A DNA stretch of 64,000 nucleotides from Cryptomeria japonica (lineage: Eukaryota; Streptophyta; Pinopsida; Cupressales; Cupressaceae). The stretch's first letter is position 1, and every line of letters starts with the position of its first letter. The translations under genes were made by a program, and so were the position numbers. The notes beneath the pieces are model-generated. The model did no database searches. It worked only from the letters and a program-made list of their open reading frames with translations, and was not told where the DNA came from. The stretch lies in NCBI RefSeq assembly GCF_030272615.1, contig NC_081415.1:372351009-372415008 (forward strand), given 5' to 3'. Below, one piece after another: positions 45,476 to 58,893 of this stretch.

Positions 45476-48400
45476 TTGTCTCAAGGTCCTAGGTTGAAAT
45501 CACATAGGATGAGAACACTTGTCCCAGAATGCGCTACTAGTGATGATAATTTGGATTTGTTCGCGATAGAGACTGGTGAGGAGAGTGCCATCGATGACCT
45601 CGATAATTACCTTGACATACCTGAATATAACTGCATCTTCACTCTTAGCCCCGCTAACTTCGAAGACATTAACGGCCTTCCCCTTGTTCACCACCAACTC
45701 ATTGACTGGGATCATGAAGGACTTGCACAGTTTGACACATTCCAAAATGATGAAGCTTTTATTGACTATCTTGGCATATGAGATTATCTTCCCCCTGGGG
45801 ACCATAAAGCGGGATACACTATAGAACTCAATAGCGTGGCATATTTTGGTGAGGGTGTCGGACCTTCCAATCGCAAAAATGTGAAAATAAGAACAAACCA
45901 AGGGTCTTATGGTGAAAACCACACTGTGGCGCTGTCTGACCCCAAAAAAGTAAAAAGAAAGGACGTATCTGAGGGTGAAAACCTCTTTGAGGCACCCGAA
46001 GATGGAAGGCTCGACATTCTCCCAGCATCATATGAGGAAAAGTCATCCATGTTGGTAGAGGAGACTATCAAAACAAACATTGGTACAGAAGAGGTTCCAC
46101 ACAACATATTCCTGGCTCAATCGTTGACAGAGTCAAAAAGGTCAAAATTCATAAGTTTCTTCAAAGAACGACAAATCAACTTTGCATGGTCATATGCTGA
46201 TATGCCTAGATTAGATCCGCATTTGGTAATGCATCATTTGACAGTTAAACCAGGGGCAAAACTAGTGAAACAGAAATTAAGAAAGATGCATCCACAGGTG
46301 GCATTACTAGTCAAAGTAGAACTTGAGAAATTATTGGATGTCGGATTCATACGCCCAATTGATTATCCTGAATGGATCTCCAACTTAGTGCCTGTCAGTA
46401 AACCAGATCACAACATCAGAATTTGTATAGATTTCAGAGACATCAACAAAGCTTGTCCAAAGGATGACTTCCCATTACCAAATATTGACTTGATTGTTGA
46501 TCTCACAGCAGGTCATGAAATGTTATCGTTGATGGATGGATTCTCTGGTTATAATCAAATAAGGATCGTGTCTGAGGATCAACACAAAACATCATTCACT
46601 TGTCCTTAGGGAACTTTCTGCTGGAATATCATGCCCTTCGGGCTAAAGAATGCAGGTGCTACATATCAAAGAGCCATGACTACTATCTTTCATGATCTCA
46701 TGCATGTAACCGTGGAAGATTATGTCGACGACCTCTTGGGCAAATCAATAGACAGAAATACACATTTGGACATACTTTCAATCGTCTTTGATCAGTTGGA
46801 AAAATACAAAGTAAGATTAAACCCCAAGAAATGTGTATTTGGAGTAACCTCCGGAAAGCTCCTAGGATTCATTGTATCCAAAAGAGGAATCAAAGCTGAT
46901 CCAGCAAAAGTCAAAGCCATCTTGGAGATGCAACCACCAAGAAATATCAGTCAACTTCGATCTTTACAAGGTAGACTCCAATCCATATGAAGATTCATAG
47001 CGCAACTTGCAGATAAGTGTAATCCTTTTCAACACTTGCTACATAAAAACATCAAATTCAAATGGGATGATAACTGTCAACAGGCTTTCCAAACACTCAA
47101 AGATTATCTTTTGAATCCACCAGTTTTGATGCCACCAATTCCAGATTAGCCTCTGTTACTATACATATCAGCTACTCCAACAGCACTGGGGGCACTCTTA
47201 GCACAACAAATTGCTGAGGGCAAAGAAAAAGCAGTATACTATATCAGTCGCACATTGGTGGGATATGAGCTAAACTACACACCAATTGAGCGTGCATGTC
47301 TCACCATGGTCTTTGCTTTCCAAAAATTATGATATTACATGCTCACTCATAAGACTAAGCTGGTTGCAAGAATCGATCCGTTGAAATACCTTCTCAATAA
47401 AGCGACACTTACTGGGCGACTAGCCAAATGGGTAATGATCCTGAGTGAATTCAACATCGAGTATGTGGACAGAAAAGCAATAAAAGGACAAGCCATTGTA
47501 GATCAATTAGCAGATGCTCCCATGATAGATGATGTTCCTCTAAGTTTAGAATTTCCAGATGAATCCATTTTAACAATGTCACATGCAAAGCCATGGCAAC
47601 TGTACTTCGACGACTCATACACATAGCATGGGGCAGGAGCTGGCATCCTCTTTATAACTCCTCAAGGGGATTCTATACCAAAATCATATCACTTATCATT
47701 TCCTTGCACTAACAATATAGCAGAATATGAGGCATTAACAACTGGATTACGGATTACAGTTCAGTGGAAGATCCAGGAACTTCGTGTTTTTGGGGACTCT
47801 CAACTTGTAATCCGTCAAACAACTGATGATTACCAAACAAAAGATGAAAAATTATTGCCTTACAAACAAATGGTGGATGACCTGAAACAACACTTCACAA
47901 AGATAGATTTTGAGCAGATACCAAGAGAGCAAAATCGAGCCGCAAATGCCATGGCCACAATTGCTTCACTGATCGATCTACCTCCAAATGAGATCCGCTA
48001 TGAGTTCTTGGTGGATAACCTTTTGGTTCCTTCATATGAAATCATTCCTACTGAGATGATATGTGTTGTCAGTCCCGAGTCCCAGTTATATGGTTCCATT
48101 TTCACATACCTTCGTGACAATACCCTACCTCCTGATCTATCAAATAACCAACGTCGCACTTTCATTCACCAATCTTCTCGATATGTCATTTTAGCTGATA
48201 TCCTGTACCGGCAAGGTCTAGATGGCACTCTTCTTAGATGTCTAGAAAGAGACGAAGCTCAGATTGCATTACGTGAAGTGCATGAAGGGATATGTGGTCC
48301 ACATGCTAGTGGTCCTACCTTAGCCAAAAAACTCATCAGGACTAGATATTATTGGCCCAATATGGAAAAAGACTCATATTAGTTTATCAAAAAATGTAAG

Positions 48401-49342
48401 CAATGTCAAATTCATGGAGACCTCATACATGCGCCAGCACAAGAACTTCAACCAATTGCGTCTCCTTGGCCCTTTTGTCAGTGGGGACTCGATCTCATAG
48501 GCAAGATTCACCCTCCCTCTTCCAATGGTCATAAATTCATTATCACTGCCACAGAGTATTTCACAAAATGGATTGAATTTGTACCTCTCACACAAGTCAT
48601 CGGAAAATAGATTGCTATGTTCATCCTCAACTATATCATTTGTCGATACGGTATTCCTGTTTCCATTATCACTGATAACGGGCATCCCTTCAAAAATCAG
48701 GATGTTCGTGAACTTTGTGACCGCTTCCATATTTCTCATCATTTCTCCACGCCATAGTATCCCCAAGGTACTGGTCAAGCTGAGGCATCTAATAAAACAA
48801 TCCTTAAAATCCTAAAAAAGACAGTCGACAATGCTGGCCGTAATTGGCATATCCAACTTAATCTTGCACTTTGGGCCTACCGCACAAGTGTCTGCACACA
48901 TACAGGAGCTACACCCTATTCACTTGTCTACGACGCTAAAGCCATCTTGCCTATTGAGGTCAAGCTACCCTCTTTACAAGTCTCTTTGCAAAACATTATC
49001 AGTGATGAAGACTATAGGGTCTCTCGCTTACAAGAACTGGAACTACTGGATGAACGAAGACAAACTGCTTTTAATCATCTCAAGGCTTATCAACAACGAA
49101 TGAGTCGCAGCTACAATCACAAGGTCAAGCCTCGCACATTTGAGGTAGGTGATTTGGTTCTCAGAGAAAACCCCAAAAATCAGCAAGATAGAGAGAAGAA
49201 AGGCAAGTTCGAACCAAACTAGCTTGGTCCTTACATCATTACAACAGCATATGGATCTGGTGCATATCAGCTCTCAACTACAGAAGGTGAACCTTTGGAG
49301 GATCTTATCAATAGCATGCACCTTCGCAGGTTCTACACATAG
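45476..49342 (+). pseudogene. Tat-1 pol: RT, RNase H, second RNase H and integrase with about ten stops
   Basis: One frame covers the whole stretch. RT: NLVPVSKPDHNIRICIDFRD, DFPLPNID, LMDGFSGYNQI, MPFGLKNAGATYQRAM, and the catalytic YVDDLLGKS. Connection/RNase H follows to about 47520 (LLYISATPTALGALL, YTPIERACL). A second, cellular-type RNase H begins at LYFDDSYT (47605) with NIAEYEALTTGL and FGDSQLVIRQ, then an H2C2 finger (HEGICGPHASG...C..C), the integrase core (LDLIGKI, ITDNGHPF, QAEASNKT: Asp, Asp, Glu present) and a C-terminal YNHKVKPR/LGPY region. In-frame stops: 45779, 46607, 46988, 47147, 47330, 47624, 48380, 48608, 48755 and 49220; several replace conserved Trp (46607) or Arg/Gln. 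Confidence 0.94.
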
Positions 49343-51061
<1,719 letters not shown>

Positions 51062-53133
51062 TGTCATGATACAATGATGTCAAAAAATCATATGGCTACA
51101 ATCACCTGAAGGTGTCTACATCATCATACAAAAATGGTACAATACTAATACATAGGGAGCCCTCTACGGCTATGATGAGCTCCCTCCCTCGGAGCCGCCT
51201 GGCCTCGACGGAATCTGAGCCCCTGAAGGACCCACCCCAGGATCATTCCTCCTATCCCCTCTATCTGGTGGCGATGGAGGACCCATAACCCCACCACTAG
51301 ATGCCTGTCTCCTCCGACTCCCTCCCGTAGCTGTCGCTATCTGCAATGGTCTATGGAAGCTCCTCGCCCGCTAATCAGCTGGCACTGCACCATAATAGAG
51401 ATCCCGCCAGTAACCGATCTCCTCCCCTGCCTGCAGGACATAGGCATATCCAGCCCTTGTATTCTCTACCGCCTGCCTCCCAGCTCTCAGTGCTGTCTCA
51501 GCCTCTGTGTAGCGCTGAATAGCCTGATCCCACTCCCATTCAGTATCTCTGAGCCACCTCCTGAGCCTATCCCTCTCTCTCTCCAACTCTTGGATCTCAT
51601 CTGCCTATCCCTGGCAGATCTCCCTCAGCTCTGTCAGCTCATCCTCCTCTGCCTCAGCCCCCTGTGGCTCTGCATGTGGCTCCCCCTGTATGGGTGCCTG
51701 CCCCTGTGCCTATGCCTGTACTAGTGCCTGTACTGGTACCTGTCCCTGTATCTATCCCTGTACCTGGCCCTGTACCTGCACCTATCTGGGACCCTGTGTT
51801 GCTGGCACTTGTAGCGGTAATCCACCATGACCTCTCGCCACCCGAGCCTGCCTGTCCTCTCCACCCTCCCTCCATGGTGCCACCCTCCTCTCTCCAACTG
51901 CCCCCCTCCTCCTCTGTCGGCCTCTACCCCCATCATCTCCATCATCATCCCCATCCCCACCACCATCTCCATCTAGTAGCTCTCCGGGATCCATCAGGCG
52001 TGGGAATGGATGCTCGGCCCAGTATGCTATGTACTCAGCATCCATGCCAGCATCCTCAATATCTGGCCACATGTCCCAGGGTAGGGGCATCATCTCTACT
52101 AGCTTCATAACAGCCTAATCATATGATAGCAATGGCCCAAACTACGCCTGATCTCTGACAGTCCGTGCATACATGCCTGAACCCCGTGGCATCCGCTGGA
52201 TCCTGCCGAACTGCCTGCCCACCCTGTCCACTAGCTACCTCTCCAGCACATATCAGGTACCTACTCCAGAAGGTGTAGGGAAGCTCTACAACATTGTCCT
52301 CCCACTGCTCACATCCAAGGTATGGCCTCCATATGACCATATCAATGTCATCAATCACCCACCGCCAGTGCTCTAGCCTGCCAATCCGTGGCTGTGAGGT
52401 GATCATGTCGTACAAATGCACAAAACTATGTCCGTGACCTCTGCCTCTAAAATGTATCGGTCTTGTCACTGGCAAATGCTCATAGGCCCACACCTGTAAC
52501 AATGTGACCCCGCAGCCCAATCCCACTGACCCGTGGTACACAAACTGATGCAACTCATAATACAGGTGTGCCAGCACACACGGCCCCTAGGCATATCTGG
52601 TGTGTTGTGTCACCAGTGTCTCCGATCTCCTCCCTAGCCCACAGCCAAGCCCCGTGTCGCTCTATCAAGACACAAGAACCCACTGATCGCTCCTCCTATC
52701 ACTGTTGGTAGCGCCAATCCTGTAGCAGTCATGGTGTCCCAAGCCACATGTCCTGCCCTCATCTCCAGTCCTGGGTCCTGGAATACTCATCTCAGGGCCT
52801 CCCTGTCTCCATCTCGATCGTACGGGATTAGCTCCCCGTCGATCGGTATCCTCAAGATCCTGTATACATCCTCGAGGGTGACTGTCATCTCCCCCATCAG
52901 CAAATGAAACGTACATGTCTCAGAGTGCCACCTCTCCACCAGTGCAGTCAGCAGTCCCATGTTCGCCCGAAACTCAGGTACATACAGAATATGTCTAAGA
53001 CCCATAGCCTCAATTGTAGCTTGGTCCTCAAATGTCAGCTCAGGTCGTAACCTTTGAGTCGATGGGAATCTCTCCCGTGACTCCAACATAGGCAAATACT
53101 CCTACAGTAAAGCAAATCATTCATGTCAGTCAT

Positions 53134-53413
53134 AGTGGCATTCACTGTTCATCACAAAATGCTACTTTTTATCTAAGTCCATATGGTACTCTATCCTAGT
53201 GACACTCACTGTTCATAACAAAGTGTTGCTTCTATCCTAGTGGTACTCCCTGTTCATCACAAAGTACTACGTGTTTGGCACTCCCTGTTCATCACAAAGT
53301 GCTGCTCACATTTGCACTCACTGTTCATCACAAAGTGCTACTCATATTTTAGTATTCACTATTCATCACAAAGTACTATATCTTGGTACTCACTGTTCAT
53401 CACAAAGTGCTTT
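53134..53413. repeat. Seven tandem hairpin units with a constant loop and covarying stems
   Basis: Seven units share the 15-nt loop CACTGTTCATCACAA (minor variants), flanked by complementary arms. Inner 5-bp arms on the plus strand: GCATT/AATGC, ACACT/AGTGT, GTACT/AGTAC, GCACT/AGTGC, GCACT/AGTGC, GTATT/AGTAC, GTACT/AGTGC. Loops centre near 53150, 53214, 53255, 53290, 53326, 53364 and 53398. Arms extend to 9 pairs in units 1 and 2 counting G-T wobbles. The array is in the intron of the antisense gene, ending about 30 bases from its acceptor, and on the plus strand lies between pol and the 3' LTR. Confidence 0.9.
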
Positions 53414-53627
53414 GATCTATCTTATCCTAGGGCCTATGCTTGAGTGAATCCTCTTGAGTAGTTTCTTAATTGGCAACGTATGTTCTATCACAGAATTGTC
53501 AATCCTAGCCCTATTTGCTATCCTAGTTTTCCTTAGAGGACCTGCTTGAGTGTATCCTCTCAGCAGCTTATCCAATCGACAACGTATGTTCATCATAGAA
53601 CTGCTGATTTGACCTAGAAGACACAAA

Positions 53628-53925
53628 TTCACATTTTTGGACACAAACGCGCTTTCTTGACATAAACGCGCTTGAAGACTGCATAGACGCTCCTGTTTTA
53701 CATAGATGCGCTTGAAAGACACAGACATGCCTATGCTCTGCACAGACGCACCTGGGTGACACAGACGTGCCTTCTTGGCATAAACGTGCCTACAAATCAC
53801 AGACATGGCCGCATTTGACACAGATGCATTTTCCATCATAAACGCGCCTGGTGCAAACACAGACGCGCCTGGCGGGCATAGACGCGCCTGGCACCAACGC
53901 AGACGCGCCTGGATGCGTTTTCACA
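53628..53925 (-). repeat. Inverted cluster of the Tat-1 leader 10-mer repeats
   Basis: About a dozen copies of ACAGACGCGCC-like sequence, the reverse complement of the GCGTCTGTGT motif in the leader, occur every 20-25 bp within the antisense gene's intron. On the minus strand they read like the leader repeats; on the genomic RNA they are complementary to them. Confidence 0.88.
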
Positions 53926-54180
53926 TTTTTGGACCCTAACCTAAAGCACATTTATTGCCCTATCTACCATGCATTAATGACAACAATAAATGCATCAAAG
54001 TACGAGGCGGTTTTGCGGTACTTACCGGCTCTCCTACCTCTACTGGCCTCTGGAATTGACAAACGCGGTCAAATCTATGAACGAAGGCCATTGCTGCTAA
54101 CTGCTGCTGCTCTATTTTTGCTCTGCACTCTGCTCTCGTGGATGTGTAGATGACAATGAAGATGTATTTTCCCTCGTGGT

Positions 54181-54192
54181 CTATTTTATAAA
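54181..54192 (-). promoter_or_regulatory. TATA box of the antisense PMD gene
   Basis: The minus strand reads TTTATAAAATAG about 90-100 bp upstream of the ATG at 54091. The related gene at 63037 has a TATA at almost the same distance, which supports a genuine promoter independent of the LTR. Confidence 0.65.
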
Positions 54193-54421
54193 CTGCCCTA
54201 GTCCTAGCCCTCATCGCCCAAGTCAGTCTTCATTATCCCGTGACTCTGTCACTTTGTCTGGTCAGTCCATTCTATCCCATCTTTCTTATTGAGAGATTGT
54301 CTGCAATCTTTTCAGACATTTTCATCCAATCTCTCGAGGGGGCATATCATTCCCATCCTGGGGCAACTCTGTATCAGTTCATATTATCTTCTTTGAAACA
54401 ACGCGACAAGCCGCATTGTCT

Positions 54422-54436
54422 CAAAGAGGGGCAAAA
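54422..54436 (+). other. Tat-1 polypurine tract
   Basis: CAAAGAGGGGCAAAA directly precedes the 3' LTR start TGTAGACACCC. The same tract appears on the minus strand at 62022-62035 in Tat-2. Confidence 0.9.
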
Positions 54437-55206
54437 TGTAGACACCCAAAATTGTCTAGTCTAATTAAATAAATATTTTATTTATTTATTTAATTATCTA
54501 AGCTTAATTCTTCTATTAATTAAATAAATCTTTATTTATTTAATTAATTCATTTATCCTCTTCTAGCCTTATTTCTCATTTAAATAAATACATTTATTTA
54601 TTTAAATTATCCTTTTCCTAAATTAAATAAATATCTTATTTATTTAATTATCCCACTTCTTCCATTAATTAAATAAATTTTTATTTATTTAATTAATTCA
54701 TTAACCTTTTCTACCCATGATACATGTCATTCATCTCTTAATTCATACATTACCTACCCCTTTCATTATTTTATTATTTCTTTTACCTACCCTCTAATCA
54801 TAGCTGACCTCCTTTTACACCTCTCAATCTTATCCCTCCATTTCATATAGTGTCTTCTATATAAGGAGATGCTTCCTTCATTATCAAACCCTAATGAATC
54901 ATCTTAAGAACTTGACTACACTACGATCCTACTTGCAACCACATTCCGTTCTTTGTTGAGCTCTTGTGCACATAAAATCTGAGAGCAAATATATCAAGCA
55001 AGATCAATGGAGATAGGAAGAATGGATATTCAAACCCTATTGGACATGTGATGGTATAATCTTTGTGATTTCATTTGATTTGCATTGTCTTAGGTAATCT
55101 TCATATGTTATGGTGGATCTTTGTTGTTGTTAGGCTAGGGTTTTGTGGTTGAATTCATTTAGCCTTTCAATATCGTTATTATTGTTATCCATTTTCACCA
55201 TATACA
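54437..55206 (+). repeat. Tat-1 3' LTR
   Basis: Direct repeat of 38825-39595. Differences by eye: six substitutions (five transitions) and indels of 4, 1 and 2 bp. TATA-like CTATATAAGGAG is conserved at about 54858. The TSD GTATC follows. Confidence 0.95.
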
Positions 55207-56609
55207 GTATCAGGCCATTGGATCTCAAAAGATTTCAATGTATTCCAAACAAGTTGTTCCCTAAGCTTTCACAACTCGTATCAAAATTCCATGGGGAATA
55301 TGATGAATCAACAATTGATCACTTGGATGTATTTCATACTTTTGTAAAGGATTATGAGGTTTATGCAGAAGATTATGTGATAAAATTATTTGTCAGGACT
55401 TTGAAAGACAATGCAAGAGAAGCTTATGAATCACTCCCTACACAGAGCATCTCATCATGGAGGGAGTTGGAACAATGGTTCCCTGATATATTTTATGATG
55501 CAGGTGAAGAAGGAAGCATGTGCTATGAGGATGAGGAAGAAGATGACATTTTCTATGAGTGGGATGGAAATTATATTTATACTATAGAAGAAAAATCTTG
55601 CATTTCTCCTTTGGATACATTTATTGACATAGAAAAACAGGAAGGTGAATCTGCATCACAATTATTTATGAGGATGTAAAATATATACACAAAAATACCT
55701 TCAAACATCAAGCCCCCATTTTCAAGAAAAATGCATGAGTTGGGGATTTATCATGATCCTCAGGTAAGGCTTCTACTTGAGATTTTATATGAAGGCATGT
55801 TAGAGGAAGAATATGATGATAAAGAAGAAATTATGGATTTAAGTAGGGAAGAATCCATATGTGTAGGTACAGACATAAATAATAAAGAGGAAACATTCCT
55901 CAGTCTAGAAGAAATTTCATATTTGTTAGATAAAGAATATGAAAAAAATGTTCAGAAGAATGATCCAAATTTTTTTCAGAATAAACATACAAATGGATTA
56001 GGGCACATTCAGGATCTATTTGATGAAGAAAATAATGATTCCCAGGAAAATAATACATCAGGGGAATACACACACAGTGAGGAGTGCAATAGGAAATGTG
56101 TCCTTGAAAATCCTTTTGAAATTTTTTTAAATCCTCAATATCATGAAACTCCACATGAATGTGAGGAAATGACTTTTCGTGAATCATTTTTTAATCCCTC
56201 CCATGAAATTATTGACCATCCAAGAAGTGAAGGCAAAATGGATCTACATTCAGTATACAGACATGAAGAAACTTCAGCAAATAGCAATAATGAAGATATT
56301 GTTCCTATCAATGAGACATATAGCAATTATCAGGAGAGTACTTTCAATAAAGGTGTGCAGTATGATAATCTTTTGTGTAATGAATTAGAAAAAGGTTTTC
56401 AAGAAAATATGCATACATGTTCTGTGATTTCAATTCCATTGCTTAAAGGGGATATGGAAAATACATCCCTAAATAAGGTTCCAGAAATATCATATAGTAA
56501 AAGTATGGGTGAAAAGGAGGTGATACTTCTGCAAAATATTACTGAGAAGGATACATGTCCTGAATGCTTATGTGAAAAGGTAAAATATTATTTAACCATA
56601 AGGAAGTAG

Positions 56610-57371
56610 AAAATATGTCTAAAGAAAACATGGAAGTTTTTTCAAATTTACATTATGATAAAATCATATGTGAAAAGAATTCTTATTTCTGCCACAATTC
56701 ACTATTTGAGAAATGTAAAATATGTTTCAAAAATGAGGATATGGTAAAAACAAACTACATGGAACATAATCCCAAAAGAACAAAAAGTTTAAAAAATTGT
56801 AACATAGGAGGCACAAATATTTGCAAGAAAAAGGAAAGGAAAAAAATTTACCAAGTATTTTTCCTCAAAAGAATGTTGCAGAATATAAAAATGGGAATTT
56901 TGAATGGTGTTTTGAAACTCACATGCAGATGAAATTCACATATGACAAAAGAGATTTCAAAATTTTTCAGCAAGAAAAGGAATGTAAGAATAAGGGTAAA
57001 ACACTATTGAAATATAATTTATTTCAATTCAAGTTGATACAAGAGGATGAAAGAGATTATGTGTATCACATAACAAGGAAGTTAATTAAATATATTGGAA
57101 AAATGTTTTATAGCAGGAAAAGGAACAATATATCAAGCACTGGGAGTGGTAAAAAAAATAGCGATGTCAGAAGGTGCATATTATTGCATGACCAAAACTA
57201 GGTATTTGACAAAGGAAAGGGAATATCGTCAATTTTTGGGGGGCCTCGGGCCACCCAATTTTAATTCAAAGGAGAACCTACAGAAGGGGTGCTATCTAAT
57301 GGTTCGCTTTTCCAGAGATAACTGAGATCTCTCTATGCTCATGGGGAGCATACGTCCCCAGAAAGAGCCAC
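56610..57371 (+). other. LARD internal 3' segment
   Basis: After the gag-like ORF the sequence is A-rich with several short overlapping frames (56615-56932, 56821-57201, 57095-57325) rich in Lys and Asn and lacking recognisable motifs. They may be remnants of the gag C-terminus. The polypurine tract before the right LTR is weak (CAGAAAGAGCCAC). Confidence 0.45.
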
Positions 57372-57457
57372 TGTTGGACCCTTAAATTTTTTTAATTTTT
57401 AAGGTTCCAGATTCATACTAGGAAGTGAATCTCTCTCTGCAATTATTTAGATCAAGT

Positions 57458-57847
57458 ATGTATTCCACTCTGAGTTCCCTGCAACCTACTTTGATGCATG
57501 AACAAGGTGGTCGATTTCCAGGTATGTATATGGTTGCAAAGGCGAAATCATTCCAGGATGAAAACATTGGTCAGGATCTCTTTTTGGAGTTTATTATCTT
57601 TTGGCCTAATAGAATTCAAAGGCAGTTTTCAAATGTTTACGCTGCTAAAGTTTTCAGAAATGAAAAGTTGTCAACTTCGGTGATCAAAATATTTGCACTC
57701 AGTAATGATCTCAAGAAACCGGTTGGTGAAAGGTTTGTTGGTATATTGGATTATGACCCTGAGCGATTTTGCAAGGATCGAAGAAGTTCTGATATGCTTT
57801 TTAATTGTTTCCTGACTAATCGTGACATAAAAATGCATCGGAAATAA
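57458..57847 (+). CDS. 129-codon ORF inside the LARD LTR, function unknown
   Basis: ATG 57458 opens MYSTLSSLQPTLMHEQGG and runs to TAA 57847. The protein has a basic, hydrophobic core (DLFLEFIIFWPNRIQRQ, KIFALSNDLKKPVGERF, LDYDPERFCKDRRSS). The left LTR copy (about 19820-20219) is collinear but has two TGA stops, one of them a CGA-to-TGA. I do not recognise the family. It could be another captured host exon, since the same LTR also contains an RNB-like fragment, or an ancient element ORF. No nearby upstream promoter is clear. Confidence 0.4.
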   Translation: MYSTLSSLQPTLMHEQGGRFPGMYMVAKAKSFQDENIGQDLFLEFIIFWPNRIQRQFSNVYAAKVFRNEKLSTSVIKIFALSNDLKKPVGERFVGILDYDPERFCKDRRSSDMLFNCFLTNRDIKMHRK

Positions 57848-58559
57848 GTTTTTAATTTGAATGATCAGAGGACAACACACCTAATATTTTTATGTCAATT
57901 GATTCCATTTTAATTTTCACATAGATCAGAGGTCATTTGATGTATTAATTTAAAATTTATATTGCCCACGACTAGCTCCGACAGGCCAATTTACAAAGCA
58001 AGTACCAAAATTTGGCGAGCTAATTGAAATTTGAAATAAAACCCATGTTTATTTAAATTATCAAACTTTTGGCCAAGTTTCATGGTATTCGGATGCCTGG
58101 TTAGTCGGCAATGAAATTACACCAAAATGAGTCGCAAGAAAAATTAAATATTTTTAGTTTTTTGCATAGTTTGAAGCAGTTTGCAAAAGGAAATACTGAG
58201 TTTATCTCAAAAGGAATATGGTGCCAATATTAGATGGGAAGAATATATTTCTTGAGTCATTTTAATAAATGATTTAAGAATGTATATTATGAAAGCATCT
58301 TTTGAGAAACATACATTTGATCTTTTAAATAAGAGACTAAATATATTGCAAAGGAAGTAATGAATTTTATTTCCACAAGGCACTTGCTGTATCCAACCAA
58401 TTTGGTCTCAACTTTGTTGCTCATTACTGAGGATGTTGTGTTACTAAGACTGTAGGTTATAGAGGAGTTGAAAGGTAATCCACATAAATCATTAGCAGTT
58501 CAAGATGCAAACATTATGGATAATGACAAGCAACATCTCTAAATTTGCCAAAGGAAATA

Positions 58560-58893
58560 ATACAGATGTGTATGGAACAACAAGTTGTGCTTCTACCTCC
58601 TTGAGACACTATGCATTATGTTTTCAAAATGGAGAATATAATGTGCAGCTCCACTTTGCAAGACAGTAATAATCCAACAATTGAGAGTGCATTTGAGGCA
58701 TTGGCTGCTCGGACAATGTCAGAGGCTGAATACAAATCAATTGGAGAAGTTTAATACATATCAACTGAAGAAGTTTCAGAATCGTCAAGATTTTATCATT
58801 ATAGACTTGTCTTGGAGTTCTACACATATTTCACGTCTCCATTAATAAGATGATATGTTGACATTGTTGTCCATCGAATGTTTATTGCATCAT
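58560..58893 (+). pseudogene. RNB exoribonuclease-like fragment in the LARD right LTR
   Basis: This is the second copy of the fragment at 30340-30670, with the same frame and the same stops (in the STGEV region and within the IRRYAD motif). FYHYRLVLEFYTYFTSP, then after an extra codon and a stop YVDIVVHRMFIAS, are readable. Shared lesions mean the fragment was already broken when the LARD replicated. Confidence 0.6.

Larger units (their letters stand above)
51371..54091 (-). pseudogene. Antisense spliced gene of Tat-1 encoding a plant mobile domain (PMD, MAIN/MAIL1-like) protein
   Basis: Exon 1 is 54091-54026 (22 codons, MAFVHRFDRVCQFQRP...) with donor GTAAGT at 54025-54020. The acceptor CTGTAG ends at 53102 and exon 2 begins at 53101 in phase 0; the intron is 924 bp. 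Exon 2 gives LRHILYVPEFRANMGLLT, HSETCTFHLLMGEMTVTLED and VYRILRIPIDGE, then after a TGA (52787) VFQDP. After a frameshift near 52640 and a Trp-to-TAG it continues GPCVLAHLYYELHQ and WAYEHLPVTRPI, then RQFGRIQRMPRG after another shift near 52255: the full PMD path. The C-terminus is Gly/Asp-rich, has a short Gly/Gln/Val-type repeat (51700-51800) and a coiled-coil-like tail ending at 51371. PMD proteins are plant nuclear proteins shared by host genes and transposons; a role in this element is unknown. Confidence 0.82.

Noticed and set aside
51353-52110. Plus-strand open frames of 123 and 148 codons
   Set aside because: They are antisense shadows of the PMD gene's C-terminal exon.
53115-53420. 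Possible CRISPR array because of regular repeats and spacers
   Set aside because: This is a plant nuclear retrotransposon; spacers are short variants of the same unit and spacing is irregular. The hairpin interpretation fits better.
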